The translations under genes were made by a program, and so were the position numbers. Positions 35,971 through 45,922 of a DNA stretch of 64,000 nt are shown here, piece after piece. Numbering within the stretch: the stretch's first letter is position 1; every line of letters starts with the position of its first letter. Source of the stretch: Bacteroidota bacterium (lineage in GTDB: Bacteria > Bacteroidota > Bacteroidia > AKYH767-A > OLB10); the NCBI GenBank assembly GCA_016717325.1, contig JADKFV010000002.1:1-64000 (forward strand). Reading direction: 5' to 3'. The notes under the pieces are model-generated. The model was not told the origin of the DNA. It did no database searches and was given only the letters and a program-made list of their open reading frames with translations.

Positions 35971-36660
35971 ATGGCAACTAAAAAATCAAAAAACGCGGCT
36001 AAAGCTAAGTCGCCAGCAAAATCGAAAACCATAGCTAAAGCAATTGCAAAACCAAAAGCCAAAGTTGCAGCAAAGGCTGTAATTAAGCCTAAAGCGAAGG
36101 TTGTAAAAAAAGCAAAAGTTGTTGAAAAGTCGAAACCTATTGCTAACCTCAATGGTGAAGTGTGGAAAAAAGTAAGTGGCAGCGACAACGATTATCGGGT
36201 TAGTAATAAAGGCCGTGTGAAGAGTTATTTTTTCGATACAGTGAATGGCAAGCTTATTAAGGGCAAAAACGTGAACGGTTATCTTGCTGTTGATATGGTG
36301 GTAAAAGGACAACGCAAACTTGCTTACATTCATAATTTAGTGGCTTCAAGTTTTGTGCGCAAACCCAGCCCAAAGCATATTCGGGTAGCACATGCTGATT
36401 GGAAAAAGCAAAATAACAATGCCGAAAATTTGATGTGCATCACACAGAAAGAATCTTATGCCCGCAATGCAGAATTTAATGCAAAGAAGTTTGGTGCATT
36501 CCGTTCTGTAAATGCAAAATTATCGGCCGAGAAAGTAAAAGACATGCGCAAAGAAATGAAGGCCGGAAAAACGCAAGCCTCATTAGCTAAAAAATATAAA
36601 GTAAGTTTGATGACTATATCGCGCATTGCCACCGGCAAAAGCTGGTCGAGTGTAAAGTAG
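35971..36660 (+). CDS. NUMOD4/HNH-like DNA-binding protein with histone-like Lys/Ala-rich N-terminal tail
   Basis: The protein has 229 residues. Residues 1-56 are a Lys/Ala/Pro-rich, strongly basic tail (ATKKSKNAAKAKSPAKSK) like those of histone H1-like bacterial proteins. Residues 62-88 form a NUMOD4 motif (GEVWKKVSGSDNDYRVSNKG). Residues 118-157 resemble an HNH nuclease core (YIHNLVASSFVRKPSP, AHADWKKQNNNAENL) in which His121 and His141 are kept but the usual N-H-x-D context is altered. Residues 183-225 form a helix-turn-helix of the kind seen after HNH domains (TQASLAKKYKVSLMTISRI). These domains come from homing endonucleases, but no intron or phage is nearby; a nucleoid-associated or regulatory role is possible. 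It has its own promoter and ends with TAG. Confidence 0.75.
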   Translation: MATKKSKNAAKAKSPAKSKTIAKAIAKPKAKVAAKAVIKPKAKVVKKAKVVEKSKPIANLNGEVWKKVSGSDNDYRVSNKGRVKSYFFDTVNGKLIKGKNVNGYLAVDMVVKGQRKLAYIHNLVASSFVRKPSPKHIRVAHADWKKQNNNAENLMCITQKESYARNAEFNAKKFGAFRSVNAKLSAEKVKDMRKEMKAGKTQASLAKKYKVSLMTISRIATGKSWSSVK

Positions 36661-36769
36661 TTGTGAGCACTGTGTTTGCCTCATTTTGCAGGCCTTTTAT
36701 TTCACAATGTTTTAACTTAGAAAGTATAAAGCCTTGCTACATTTGTGGCATTAAAATCAATTATTTATT

Positions 36770-38854
36770 TTGGAATTAATAACCGAAAAACCACTTTGGT
36801 TTATAGTGTTTTGCCTGCTTGCAGGGTTCGTTTATGCTTTTGCTTTATATCGCAACGATAAAGGAATTGAGGGCCTGTCGATATGGCTTGTTCGTTTGCT
36901 GGCATCTTTACGATTTTTAGTAGTGAGTGTTTTATGCTTTTTATTGTTATCGCCACTTATAAAAACAATCACCAATCAGGTAGAAAAACCTTTGATTGTG
37001 ATTGCGCAGGATAATTCCTCAAGCGTGGTAATGGGTAAGGATTCATCCTTTTATAAAAATGAGTACAAACAAAAACTAAAGAATCTGAGCGATGCACTTT
37101 CGAAAGATTATGAAGTACGATATTACTCCTTTGGCGAGAACCCGAAAGACAATCCCGAAATAGATTTCAGCGAGAAACAAACTAATATTTCTCAATTGTT
37201 CGACAATCTCGATGTGCAATATAATTACCGTAACCTTGGTGCTGTTATACTTGCAAGTGATGGTTTGTATAATGCAGGCCGAACCCCATTGTATGCACCC
37301 GAAGTGTTGAATGTGCCCTTCTACACAATTGCTATGGGCGATACTACTGTATTTAAAGATTTGATTATTACTCAGGTAATAAATAATAAAACTGCAGTGC
37401 TTGGTAATTCATTCCCAATTGAAATAAGTATAGAAGCGCGGCAATGTGCAGGGCAGCGACCAATGTTGAGTGTGAAACAGGATTCATCGCTTATTTACAA
37501 TAAAGAACTACCAATAGCCGGGAATAAATTTCGTACAACTATAACAGTATACGCTGATGCAAAAAGCAAAGGTGTGCATCAATTTGAAATTCAACTTCAA
37601 ACCCTTTCGGGGGAGGTGAGCGATGCAAATAATAAGCGTATTGTTTTTATCGATATAATAGAAGCAAAAGAGAAAGTACTCATATTGGCCGATTCGCCAC
37701 ACCCCGATTTGGGCGCAATGAAAAATGCCATTGAGGTTAGCCGTAACTATGATGCTAAAATAGATTATGCTAATTCATTTACAGGCAACTTAGCCGATTA
37801 TGAGTTGGTTATATTGCATCAACTACCTTCGTTCGATAATAAAATGGAAGCCCTTTCCGAAAAATTGAAAACTGCTGATGTTTCGGTGATGTATGTTTTA
37901 GGAGCACAAACCGATGCAAATACATTTAATAAAATGCAGGGAGTACTTAACATAGGTTCGGCAAATGGAAAAACGAATGCAACGCAGGCAAACTTCAACA
38001 ATTCGTTTTCGCTCTTTACTGTTAGCGACAACGATTGGAAGTACATACAGAATTTACCGCCACTCACAAGTCCATTTGGTGTTTACAAATCAACGGCAAA
38101 CAACTATGTAATGTATCGTCAGGGGTTGGGAAATATTAGCACTGATCAACCATTATTTTTATTTAATCAAACAGGCGAAAAGAAAATTGCTGTATTGGCT
38201 GGCGAAGGAATTTGGCGTTGGAGAATAAAGGAATTTGAAGAGCGCAGCACACAACTGATTACTGATGACTTTTTACAAAAGGCCGTACAATATTTATGCG
38301 TGAAGGATAAGCGTGAACCATTTAAAGTAAAATGGAAAAACAATTATTACGAAAACGAACCAATAAAAATGGAAGCTGAATTGTACAACAAGTCGGGAGA
38401 ATTGATTAATGCACCGGATATAAAATTATCGGTATTTAACAGTGATGGCAAGACATTCGATTACAATTTCAGCAAAACCGAAAAAGCATATTCCATTTCG
38501 TTGGGCAATTATCCTGTAGGTAAATATTCTTTTAAGGCTTTGGCAAAGAATGGTGAAGAACAATTGTCAAAAACAGGAAGTTTTACAGTTTCACCATTAC
38601 AGGTAGAAGCAATAGAAACAATAGCCGACCACCAACTCATGAATCTTATTGCAGAAAAAAGCGGAGGTAAAATGATTTATCCGCAGCAAGTAGAAACATT
38701 GAAAGATATAATCAAAGCACGAAAAGAAATAACATCGGTATCCTATGAGCAAAAGCAACTCAAAGACTTAATAAATTTGAAATGGGTATTTTTTCTTTTG
38801 TTTTTATTTCTGGCCATAGAATGGTTTTTGCGTAAGCGTGTTGGCACATATTAA
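36770..38854 (+). CDS. Membrane protein with VWA-like periplasmic domain
   Basis: The protein has 694 residues. Two hydrophobic helices (about 10-30 and 42-65) are followed by a VWA-like domain opening with VIAQDNSSSVV, where Asp81, Ser83 and Ser85 fit a MIDAS site. Then come Ig-like stretches, a GATase-like segment (EKVLILADSPHPDLGAMKNA) and a final helix at about 668-688 before a basic tail (LRKR). This layout is known in Bacteroidota, in proteins related to the Bat (aerotolerance-type) VWA family; function unknown. The only workable start is TTG at 36770, as no ATG precedes the first helix. A TACATTTG box at 36738-36745 may be its -7 element. The M48 protease gene follows after 12 bases. 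Confidence 0.75.
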   Translation: MELITEKPLWFIVFCLLAGFVYAFALYRNDKGIEGLSIWLVRLLASLRFLVVSVLCFLLLSPLIKTITNQVEKPLIVIAQDNSSSVVMGKDSSFYKNEYKQKLKNLSDALSKDYEVRYYSFGENPKDNPEIDFSEKQTNISQLFDNLDVQYNYRNLGAVILASDGLYNAGRTPLYAPEVLNVPFYTIAMGDTTVFKDLIITQVINNKTAVLGNSFPIEISIEARQCAGQRPMLSVKQDSSLIYNKELPIAGNKFRTTITVYADAKSKGVHQFEIQLQTLSGEVSDANNKRIVFIDIIEAKEKVLILADSPHPDLGAMKNAIEVSRNYDAKIDYANSFTGNLADYELVILHQLPSFDNKMEALSEKLKTADVSVMYVLGAQTDANTFNKMQGVLNIGSANGKTNATQANFNNSFSLFTVSDNDWKYIQNLPPLTSPFGVYKSTANNYVMYRQGLGNISTDQPLFLFNQTGEKKIAVLAGEGIWRWRIKEFEERSTQLITDDFLQKAVQYLCVKDKREPFKVKWKNNYYENEPIKMEAELYNKSGELINAPDIKLSVFNSDGKTFDYNFSKTEKAYSISLGNYPVGKYSFKALAKNGEEQLSKTGSFTVSPLQVEAIETIADHQLMNLIAEKSGGKMIYPQQVETLKDIIKARKEITSVSYEQKQLKDLINLKWVFFLLFLFLAIEWFLRKRVGTY

Positions 38855-38866
38855 TTTTTTATTTTC

Positions 38867-40096
38867 ATGTTAACCATTCTTGTTTCTATTGTTGTTATAA
38901 GTTTTTTATTTGAGCGATGGCTGGATTATCTTAATAGTAAAACATGGACAACATCATTGCCATTTGAATTACAGGGGCTTTATGATGAAGAGAAGTATGC
39001 AAAGGCAATGCAATACGACAAAGTAAATAGCCGGTTCGAAAATTTTACTGCAACACTAAGTTTTACTGTTACACTTATCATGCTGCTCATGGGCGTGTTT
39101 GGAAAATGGTACACTTACTGTGAAAGTTTTGGCCTTAGTTACACATTAACGCATTTCTTATTTTTTGGTTCGCTTTTTATTTTTTCCGACTTATTGAATT
39201 TGCCATTTCAACTCTACCAAACATTTAATATCGAACAGAAATTTGGATTTAATCAAACAACACTTTCTACTTTTTTTGCAGATAAGATTAAAGGATACTT
39301 GCTCGGAATAATGATAGGTGGCCCGTTAATGGCAGCCTTCATTTATTTTTATCAATATTCGGGGCCAAATTTTTGGATATATGCGTGGGTGGTGATCAGC
39401 GGATTTAGTTTGCTTATGGCTGCTTTTTATTCGTCATTAATTTTGCCGCTGTTCAATAAATTGCAGCCGCTGGCGCATGGAGATTTGCGCACGGCTATTG
39501 AAAACTATTGCAACAAAGCCGGTTTTAAAATCAGCAACTTGATGGTGATGGATGGAAGCAAACGCAGTGCAAAGGCCAATGCTTTTTTTACCGGTTTAGG
39601 TCAATCGAAAAAAATAGTATTGTTCGATACGTTAATCAATCAGCATACTCAGGAAGAATTGGTGGCTGTGTTGGCTCATGAAGTGGGACATTATAAGCAT
39701 CGTCATATTCTTGTTTCTATGATTATTTCGGTTTTGCAAATGGGTGTGTTGCTTTATATATTTTCGTTGTTTGTAAATGAGCCTGCCATATCCGTAGCAA
39801 TGGGTGGTAACAAGCCTGTGTTAGCTTTGGGCATTTTAGGATTTGGAATTTTATATTCTCCATTATCGCTGATTACATCATTGGTCATGAATTTTATTTC
39901 ACGCAAAAACGAATATGAAGCAGATGCTTTTGCCGCCAAAACGTATTCGGCCGAACCTTTGATGAACGCTTTAAAAAAACTATCAGTAAATCATTTAAGC
40001 AATCTCACACCGCATGCAGCGTATGTGTTTTTTAATTATTCGCACCCAACTTTGTTGCAAAGGATAAGGGCATTGATTAAATTATCAAAGCGATAG
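38867..40096 (+). CDS. M48 family metalloprotease (Ste24/CAAX prenyl protease 1-like)
   Basis: The protein has 409 residues. It starts with several hydrophobic helices and the CAAX_1 N-terminal region, then the zinc site HEVGHYKHRH (about residues 271-280) and the third ligand in KNEYEADAFAAK. Bacterial homologues act in membrane protein quality control, since bacteria lack prenylated CAAX substrates. It is directly downstream of the VWA-like membrane protein and probably co-transcribed; a functional link is possible but unproven. It ends with TAG and is convergent with the next gene. Confidence 0.92.
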   Translation: MLTILVSIVVISFLFERWLDYLNSKTWTTSLPFELQGLYDEEKYAKAMQYDKVNSRFENFTATLSFTVTLIMLLMGVFGKWYTYCESFGLSYTLTHFLFFGSLFIFSDLLNLPFQLYQTFNIEQKFGFNQTTLSTFFADKIKGYLLGIMIGGPLMAAFIYFYQYSGPNFWIYAWVVISGFSLLMAAFYSSLILPLFNKLQPLAHGDLRTAIENYCNKAGFKISNLMVMDGSKRSAKANAFFTGLGQSKKIVLFDTLINQHTQEELVAVLAHEVGHYKHRHILVSMIISVLQMGVLLYIFSLFVNEPAISVAMGGNKPVLALGILGFGILYSPLSLITSLVMNFISRKNEYEADAFAAKTYSAEPLMNALKKLSVNHLSNLTPHAAYVFFNYSHPTLLQRIRALIKLSKR

Positions 40097-40119
40097 TTTG
40101 TCTTAACTTTTTCAACTTT

Positions 40120-41120
40120 TTAAAAATCGACCAACAATTTTTTTGCCAGCAAAGGTGCCAACAAAGCGCCTTTCGTGCCTAGCCCGTTTAGTATGCCGAT
40201 GTTTTTATACTGGGTGTGCCACATACAAATGGGTTCACGATTTTTTACTGTAGGACGAATTGCCGCCTGATGATTAATGATTTCGTAGTTGCATTTGATT
40301 ATAGTTTGCAACGATGATTCTAACTGCTGTTTTATTAATTCAGTTGGCTTATCATCTTTAAAATCCCATTCGAAATTCGAACCAATTTTAAAAATTTGAT
40401 TTCCCATTGGCAAAATGTAAATGCTTTTATTGATGATATATTCCTCTTTTAATTCTGGAATATAAGCATCGAGAATTTCGCCCTTACATAAATGAAACGG
40501 CAGAGCAGGGAAGAAGGGATTTAGCGAAGCCGCACTTCCTTCACAAAAAATAATGTGTGAATATTTCACATCGTTATATAAAATATTTTCATCCTGAATT
40601 TGTAAAGCGCTGTAAATAAATTTTTCTGTTTGTATTTTATTTTCGGATGCAAGAACGTTTTTATACGAGTCGAGCAATAATTTAATTTTAAGAAAATGTC
40701 CCATCGAAATACACATGGCACCATGTGGAGCTGAAATATTTTGTAGCGATGATTGTTGGATTTCGCTGCATTGTAGTTTTGCACAATCATCATCGGCACT
40801 GCGTGCAAGCCAGTCGTTGCGGTGCTTTACATCGGCATATATTTCGAGTATATTTTTTGTTCGAAAAAAGTATTGCCTAATTGTTTTGACATTTCCTGGT
40901 AAAACAATTTTGCCTCATGCAATGCAACATTGTATTGCGGTGCAATGGCAAGTCGCCTGCCGGTAATTGGGTGCACAATGCCGGCAGCAATTTGCGATGA
41001 TGAGCTTGGGTTCGAATTATCGATAACGTCATGTTCAATTTGTTGTTGACTTAACATAAAAGATACAACTGTACCGGCAATGCCTTGTCCTATTATCAAT
41101 ATTTTTGGTGCCGGCAACAT
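40120..41120 (-). CDS. FAD-dependent oxidoreductase, DAO family, one frameshift
   Basis: The N-terminal Rossmann motif KILIIGQGIAGTVVSFML is followed by the D-amino acid oxidase-like signature SSSSQIAAGIVHPITGRRLA. The C-terminal part has ILPMGNQIFKIGSNFEW, AIRPTVKNREPI and a last FAD-contact segment, NIGILNGLGTKGALLAPLLAK. Homologues include the FAD domain of MnmC and glycine or amino acid oxidases; substrate unknown. The frame changes near 40843-40850. The first frame stops after KYMPM, while the second reads EIYADVKHRNDWLARSADDD and continues to 40120, giving about 333 residues. It starts 2 bases after the upstream membrane protein stop. Confidence 0.82.
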
Positions 41121-41122
41121 TG

Positions 41123-41788
41123 CTAATTACGTTTTTGCTCAATAGTGGTTTTTGACGACACCGGTTTGGTTGGAATCATTTTTTCGACAATTTTATTTTG
41201 GCTATATCCTGCTACTCTTAAACTATCATTGGCCATTCCAATAAAAATTACAGAGTCTAATTTACCTTCGAAATCGATATCGCGCACAATGGTTTTATTA
41301 AAATAAAATATGCGCTGATACATTTTATACCTGGGCTGCAACGATTCGTTGGTTAGCATTGATGTTTGTAGTTCGATAAAATAATTATCGCGAATATTAA
41401 ACTTGTTTTCAGCATTGCTATAAAAATCGAAGTTGGCAATAAAACCCACAAGTGCCGAAGTGTTGGTAGCAAATAGCAAAAAACTTAAAGCATAAATTGA
41501 GAAATACATTCGAATTATAAAATGCAATTTCGATTTTAATGCAATGCCACACAATGCTACTCCCGAACAAATGAAAAGAATATTTATGGTCTGACTTATC
41601 GATGTAGTTTTTCCGTTTTTGAAAAAAAGAAAAACCACTATTGCAACAATGCCAAGTGCACAGTGTGCTACGATTATTTTTTTTAATTTATTAATGTTTA
41701 TGTTTTTATTTAGTAGCAGCATAAACAATGAAGCAGCAAGAGAAATAATGTATAAAGCAATTGTGCAAACAAAAATTAAATAACTCAT
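41123..41788 (-). CDS. Hypothetical membrane protein
   Basis: The protein has 221 residues. Four hydrophobic helices (about 5-25, 38-57, 65-85, 88-112) are followed by a soluble C-terminal half rich in charged and aromatic residues (RYKMYQRIFYFNKTIVRDID). I do not recognise the family. It sits between uvrB and the FAD oxidoreductase on the same strand, 40 bases after uvrB and 2 before the oxidoreductase start, so the three may share a transcript. Confidence 0.75.
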   Translation of the reverse strand: MSYLIFVCTIALYIISLAASLFMLLLNKNININKLKKIIVAHCALGIVAIVVFLFFKNGKTTSISQTINILFICSGVALCGIALKSKLHFIIRMYFSIYALSFLLFATNTSALVGFIANFDFYSNAENKFNIRDNYFIELQTSMLTNESLQPRYKMYQRIFYFNKTIVRDIDFEGKLDSVIFIGMANDSLRVAGYSQNKIVEKMIPTKPVSSKTTIEQKRN

Positions 41789-41828
41789 ACGATATTTTAA
41801 AAGGGAATTAATAAAAAGTAAACAATAA

Positions 41829-43850
41829 TTAAGTCAGATCGTTTATCAATTTTTCATATTGAAACATTTCGTCACGCAGGCGTGCAGCCTCCATAAAGTC
41901 GAGTTCTTTGGCTGCCTGTTCCATATTGCGTTTCGATTTTTGTAATTGCTTTTGCAAATCTTCTTTAGTCATAAATTTTACTAATGGATCTGCAGCAACA
42001 TTTACTTCATCTTTTTCAATATAGGTTTTTCCTCCATTAGCATTTGCATTTTTCTTTTGTTCTCCAAAAACTGATTCGGTGGAACGAACAATTTGTGTTG
42101 GTGTAATATTGTTTTCGATATTATACTTTGTTTGTTTTTCGCGCCTGCGATTTGTTTCTTCAATTGTCTTGCGCATCGACTCGGTAATTCTATCGGCATA
42201 CATAATTACTTTGCCATTTACATTGCGTGCTGCCCGCCCTGATGTTTGTACAAGTGCGCGATTGCTGCGCAAAAATCCTTCTTTGTCTGCATCAAGAATT
42301 GCGACTAACGATACTTCGGGCAAGTCTAATCCTTCGCGCAATAAATTTATTCCTATCAACACATCGAACACTCCCAAACGCAGGTCTCGCAATATTTCTA
42401 CGCGATCCAATGTTTCAACATCACTGTGAATGTATCTGCATTTAACACCTACTTTGGCTAAGTACTTTGCTAGTTCTTCGGCCATGCGTTTTGTAAGCGT
42501 TGTTACCAAAACGCGTTCTTTATTTTTTACAACAAGTTCTATTTCGTCAAGCAAATCATCCACTTGATTTCCGCTTGGGCGCACTTCAATTACAGGATCC
42601 AACAAACCTGTAGGACGTATAAGTTGCTCAACAATTACTCCGCCCGATTGTTCGAGTTCGTAATCGGCCGGGGTAGCACTCACATAAATTACCTGGTGTA
42701 ATAAACTATCAAACTCTTCAAATTTCAACGGGCGGTTATCCATGGCAGCAGGCAAGCGAAACCCATAATCTACCAAATTTACTTTGCGCGATCTATCGCC
42801 ACCATACATTGCCCGTATTTGCGAAACAGTAACGTGACTTTCATCAATCACCATTATATAATCTTCGGGAAAATAATCGAGCAAACAGAAAGGCCGGCTT
42901 CCAACAACCCGTCCATCGAAGTAACGCGAATAATTTTCTATGCCACTGCAATATCCCAACTCACGTATCATTTCCAAATCATAAGTCACGCGGTCTTCGA
43001 GCCTTTTTGCTTCCAGATGTCGACCCTGATCTTTAAAAAATTCCACTTGCTTCATCATGTCAGCCTGAATGGTGAAAATGGCTTCCAATTGACGTTCTTG
43101 GTTTGTTACAAAAATGTTTCCGGGAAATATTGCAACGTGTTCTAACCTTTCTATGCGCCCATTGCTAATAGGATCGATACTTTCAATTTCTTCAATTTCG
43201 TCACCAAAAAAAACCACCCGGATCGCATAATCGGCATAGGCTAAAAAAATATCGATTGTGTCGCCTTTCACTCTAAATGTACCATGCTTAAATTCGATAA
43301 CGGTGCGCGAGTATAAACTGGTAACAAGACGATGCAAAAAAGTATTGCGCGACACGCGCATGCCTTTGTGTATACGTATAATACTATCTGTAAAATCCGC
43401 AGGATTTCCCATACCATAAATGCACGATACACTTGATACCACAATAACATCGCGCCTGCCCGACAGCAAGGCAGTAGTGGTGCTCAGTCGCATTTTTTCA
43501 ATTTCGCTATTGATGGCCAGGTCTTTTTCGATGTAAGTATTTGTAGTAGGCAGATAGGCCTCGGGTTGATAATAATCATAATAGGAAACAAAATATTCAA
43601 CAGCATTTTGAGGAAAAAATGTTTTGAATTCACCATACAATTGAGCTGCTAGAGTTTTGTTGTGACTCAAAATTAATGTAGGGCGATTTACCTGTGCAAT
43701 TACATTTGCCACAGTGAACGTTTTACCCGATCCGGTCACGCCCAAAAGTGTTTGTGCTTTGTCACCTTTATTTAATCCCTGCACCAGTTGTGCAATAGCA
43801 TCGGGCTGATCGCCTGTGGGCTTAAATTCAGATGTGAGTTTGAATTCCAT
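41829..43850 (-). CDS. uvrB: Excinuclease ABC subunit B
   Basis: The protein has 673 residues and is intact. It shows Walker A GVTGSGKT (residues 37-44), the damage-probing beta-hairpin region SYYDYYQPEAYLPTT, the UvrB-specific SEIEKMRLSTT, DESH as helicase motif II, LLREGLDLPEVSLVAILDADKEGFLR as motif V-VI and a C-terminal UVR motif (AAKELDFMEAARLRDEM) for UvrC contact. It verifies DNA damage in nucleotide excision repair after loading by UvrA. The clean frame across 2 kb shows that not all genes in the window are affected by base errors. Confidence 0.97.
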   Translation of the reverse strand: MEFKLTSEFKPTGDQPDAIAQLVQGLNKGDKAQTLLGVTGSGKTFTVANVIAQVNRPTLILSHNKTLAAQLYGEFKTFFPQNAVEYFVSYYDYYQPEAYLPTTNTYIEKDLAINSEIEKMRLSTTTALLSGRRDVIVVSSVSCIYGMGNPADFTDSIIRIHKGMRVSRNTFLHRLVTSLYSRTVIEFKHGTFRVKGDTIDIFLAYADYAIRVVFFGDEIEEIESIDPISNGRIERLEHVAIFPGNIFVTNQERQLEAIFTIQADMMKQVEFFKDQGRHLEAKRLEDRVTYDLEMIRELGYCSGIENYSRYFDGRVVGSRPFCLLDYFPEDYIMVIDESHVTVSQIRAMYGGDRSRKVNLVDYGFRLPAAMDNRPLKFEEFDSLLHQVIYVSATPADYELEQSGGVIVEQLIRPTGLLDPVIEVRPSGNQVDDLLDEIELVVKNKERVLVTTLTKRMAEELAKYLAKVGVKCRYIHSDVETLDRVEILRDLRLGVFDVLIGINLLREGLDLPEVSLVAILDADKEGFLRSNRALVQTSGRAARNVNGKVIMYADRITESMRKTIEETNRRREKQTKYNIENNITPTQIVRSTESVFGEQKKNANANGGKTYIEKDEVNVAADPLVKFMTKEDLQKQLQKSKRNMEQAAKELDFMEAARLRDEMFQYEKLINDLT

Positions 43851-43888
43851 TTTGCAAAGTTACAATACGTTGAAGCAAGTTTTATAAT

Positions 43889-45802
43889 TTATTTTTTAGT
43901 GGTGAATAATAATTTGTTGTTAATGCAATACTCGGCACTTTGCAAAAAACTGAAACAATATTTTTTCATTTCACTTATTTGTGGTGAATGCAATTCTATA
44001 TTTTCAACAACTTTTTTCGTTTTTAAATCATAAAATATTTCGGTGCCTAACTTATTTATAGTTAGCAAAAAATTTCCGTCTGTTACACATTTTAAATCAT
44101 CGCGCATAAAGTAAGTGTAAGGATATTTTTTTGTAAAAATATTTGTGCCCAATCCAATATAGTTATGCGAATGTTGAAACACATTCATTAATGTTGGCAC
44201 CACATCGGTTTGGTTACAGGGTGTTTCGATTATAGAATCATTATAGTTTTTGGTCGGGTCGAAAATTAAAAAAGGCGAATGATTTTGTGCAATAAAATCA
44301 GGTTCATAATTTGGAATAAGCGTACCATGATCGGCAATCAAAACAAACACCGTATTTACATACCAGCTTTTAGTTTTTGCGGTTTCAAAAAATTGCTGCA
44401 AACTCCAGTCAGCATATTCAAAAGTCGCGCTGAATGCATCATTACTCCGCGGTTTGAAAATTGCATTATGCGGCATTTCCTGCGGAGGATGAGTGCTTAT
44501 AGTAAGTATTGTTGCCATAACAGGGTTGGCATTTTTTGTTAGTTCGTCAATCCTTTCAGTAGCATATTGTAATATAAATTCATCGCTCACTCCCCATGCA
44601 TTTACTTTCTTTTCGGGTGGATAATCTGCCGAACTGTAAACTCTATCGAAGTGATTCTTTGTCAAAAACATTTCAGTGTTGTCGAAATTTGGTTCGTGCG
44701 AACAAAAGAAAATATTCCTGTATTGTTCTTTTTTTAATATGAATGGCAAGCCGGCAAATTGTTGTGAGGTAAATATTATACTGGCCATAGGATTCTGCTC
44801 TCCTAATGACGGCATGCTGTATAATGTGCCAAACATGCCATTACATGTGTGTATGCCCATGCTGTAAAAATTTGTGAAGCAAATGGCGTGTTTCGAAATG
44901 CTATCCAAGAACGGAGTATGATTGTTTTTATTTCCGTAATATCCCATCATAGAAGCAGTCATGCTTTCCATTAAAATAATTACAATATTTTTTTTTGCTC
45001 CTGAATTGGTAAAAATTACATTTTTGAGTAAAGGTGATTCGGCATCATTACCTTGAATGTGTAAGTACTCTTTAGTATTTTGCATTGCATCTCCATCGGA
45101 CATCGAAGTAATTGAAATTAACTGATAGCTATCAACGTAACTTACAATTGGATTTAGTACAAACTGATTTATATAATCGTTGTTAAATACAAAAGCATTT
45201 CGCACACCCAATGGCCTGGGCTGAATGCCGCCACGCATGGCAATCACCAAAAGTATGATCAGCGAAATTGTTTGTATCCATTTTTGATTTCCAGATTTCG
45301 GATTATTTTTCTGCACCAAAAAATAATTTGTAATTTTTATAAAAGTAAAAATCAAAAATGTTGAAAGTAAAATACATGCAATTATTTGAGGGTAAAAGTT
45401 TTTATCTGTAAAAATAAAATTTAACGTAGTTCCCAAATTATCGTTCCATAAGTGAATCGCCTTTGTAATGCGAATATGGTACTGCCTAAAAAATGCGTAA
45501 TCGGCTGCCATGATGAGCGAACAAGTTATGGCAATTATGCTCAAAACAATTTTTGTACTTATGGCAATTGCTTTTCTTTTCGGATTTAACCAACAATGGA
45601 TTAAAATAAAAAGTAATGGTAAAATGGTTAAATATGCAGCAGTAACAATATCAAATCGTACAGAGGTGATTATGGGTTGCAACCACAAACTTGGATCATG
45701 TATTTGGCTTGAGATATCAAATTGAAAATAAAATATGAGCCGATACATTAACATGCATAGTAGCAGTATAACAAAAACTAATATTGCAAAAATAAAATGC
45801 AT
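43889..45802 (-). CDS. LTA synthase-like membrane sulfatase/phosphoglycerol transferase
   Basis: The protein has 637 residues. About five transmembrane helices (to about residue 190) precede an extracytoplasmic alkaline-phosphatase-like domain. Glu279 (ILMESMT) and Thr319 (GIHTCNGMFG) match the metal ligand and nucleophile of lipoteichoic acid synthases, and IADHGT gives the metal Asp and His. In diderm Bacteroidota, which lack LTA, homologues add phosphoglycerol or phosphoethanolamine to glycans or lipids; substrate unknown. It is on the same strand as uvrB, 38 bases upstream. Confidence 0.88.
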   Translation of the reverse strand: MHFIFAILVFVILLLCMLMYRLIFYFQFDISSQIHDPSLWLQPIITSVRFDIVTAAYLTILPLLFILIHCWLNPKRKAIAISTKIVLSIIAITCSLIMAADYAFFRQYHIRITKAIHLWNDNLGTTLNFIFTDKNFYPQIIACILLSTFLIFTFIKITNYFLVQKNNPKSGNQKWIQTISLIILLVIAMRGGIQPRPLGVRNAFVFNNDYINQFVLNPIVSYVDSYQLISITSMSDGDAMQNTKEYLHIQGNDAESPLLKNVIFTNSGAKKNIVIILMESMTASMMGYYGNKNNHTPFLDSISKHAICFTNFYSMGIHTCNGMFGTLYSMPSLGEQNPMASIIFTSQQFAGLPFILKKEQYRNIFFCSHEPNFDNTEMFLTKNHFDRVYSSADYPPEKKVNAWGVSDEFILQYATERIDELTKNANPVMATILTISTHPPQEMPHNAIFKPRSNDAFSATFEYADWSLQQFFETAKTKSWYVNTVFVLIADHGTLIPNYEPDFIAQNHSPFLIFDPTKNYNDSIIETPCNQTDVVPTLMNVFQHSHNYIGLGTNIFTKKYPYTYFMRDDLKCVTDGNFLLTINKLGTEIFYDLKTKKVVENIELHSPQISEMKKYCFSFLQSAEYCINNKLLFTTKK

Positions 45803-45922
45803 GATTGATTGCTTTTTTTACATCGGCAATATTAATTCTTTGTTACCAATATCTTTAGTTTAATAGTGAATGTTTTATCACCAAAAAATGTTGAAAGAAG
45901 TTGCTTTTATTAAAATCGAAAA

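Noticed and set aside
40566..40808. Separate small gene inside the FAD oxidoreductase region
   Set aside because: The true oxidoreductase frame passes through this region with good homology (EIYADVKHRNDWLARS onward); this is the shadow frame.
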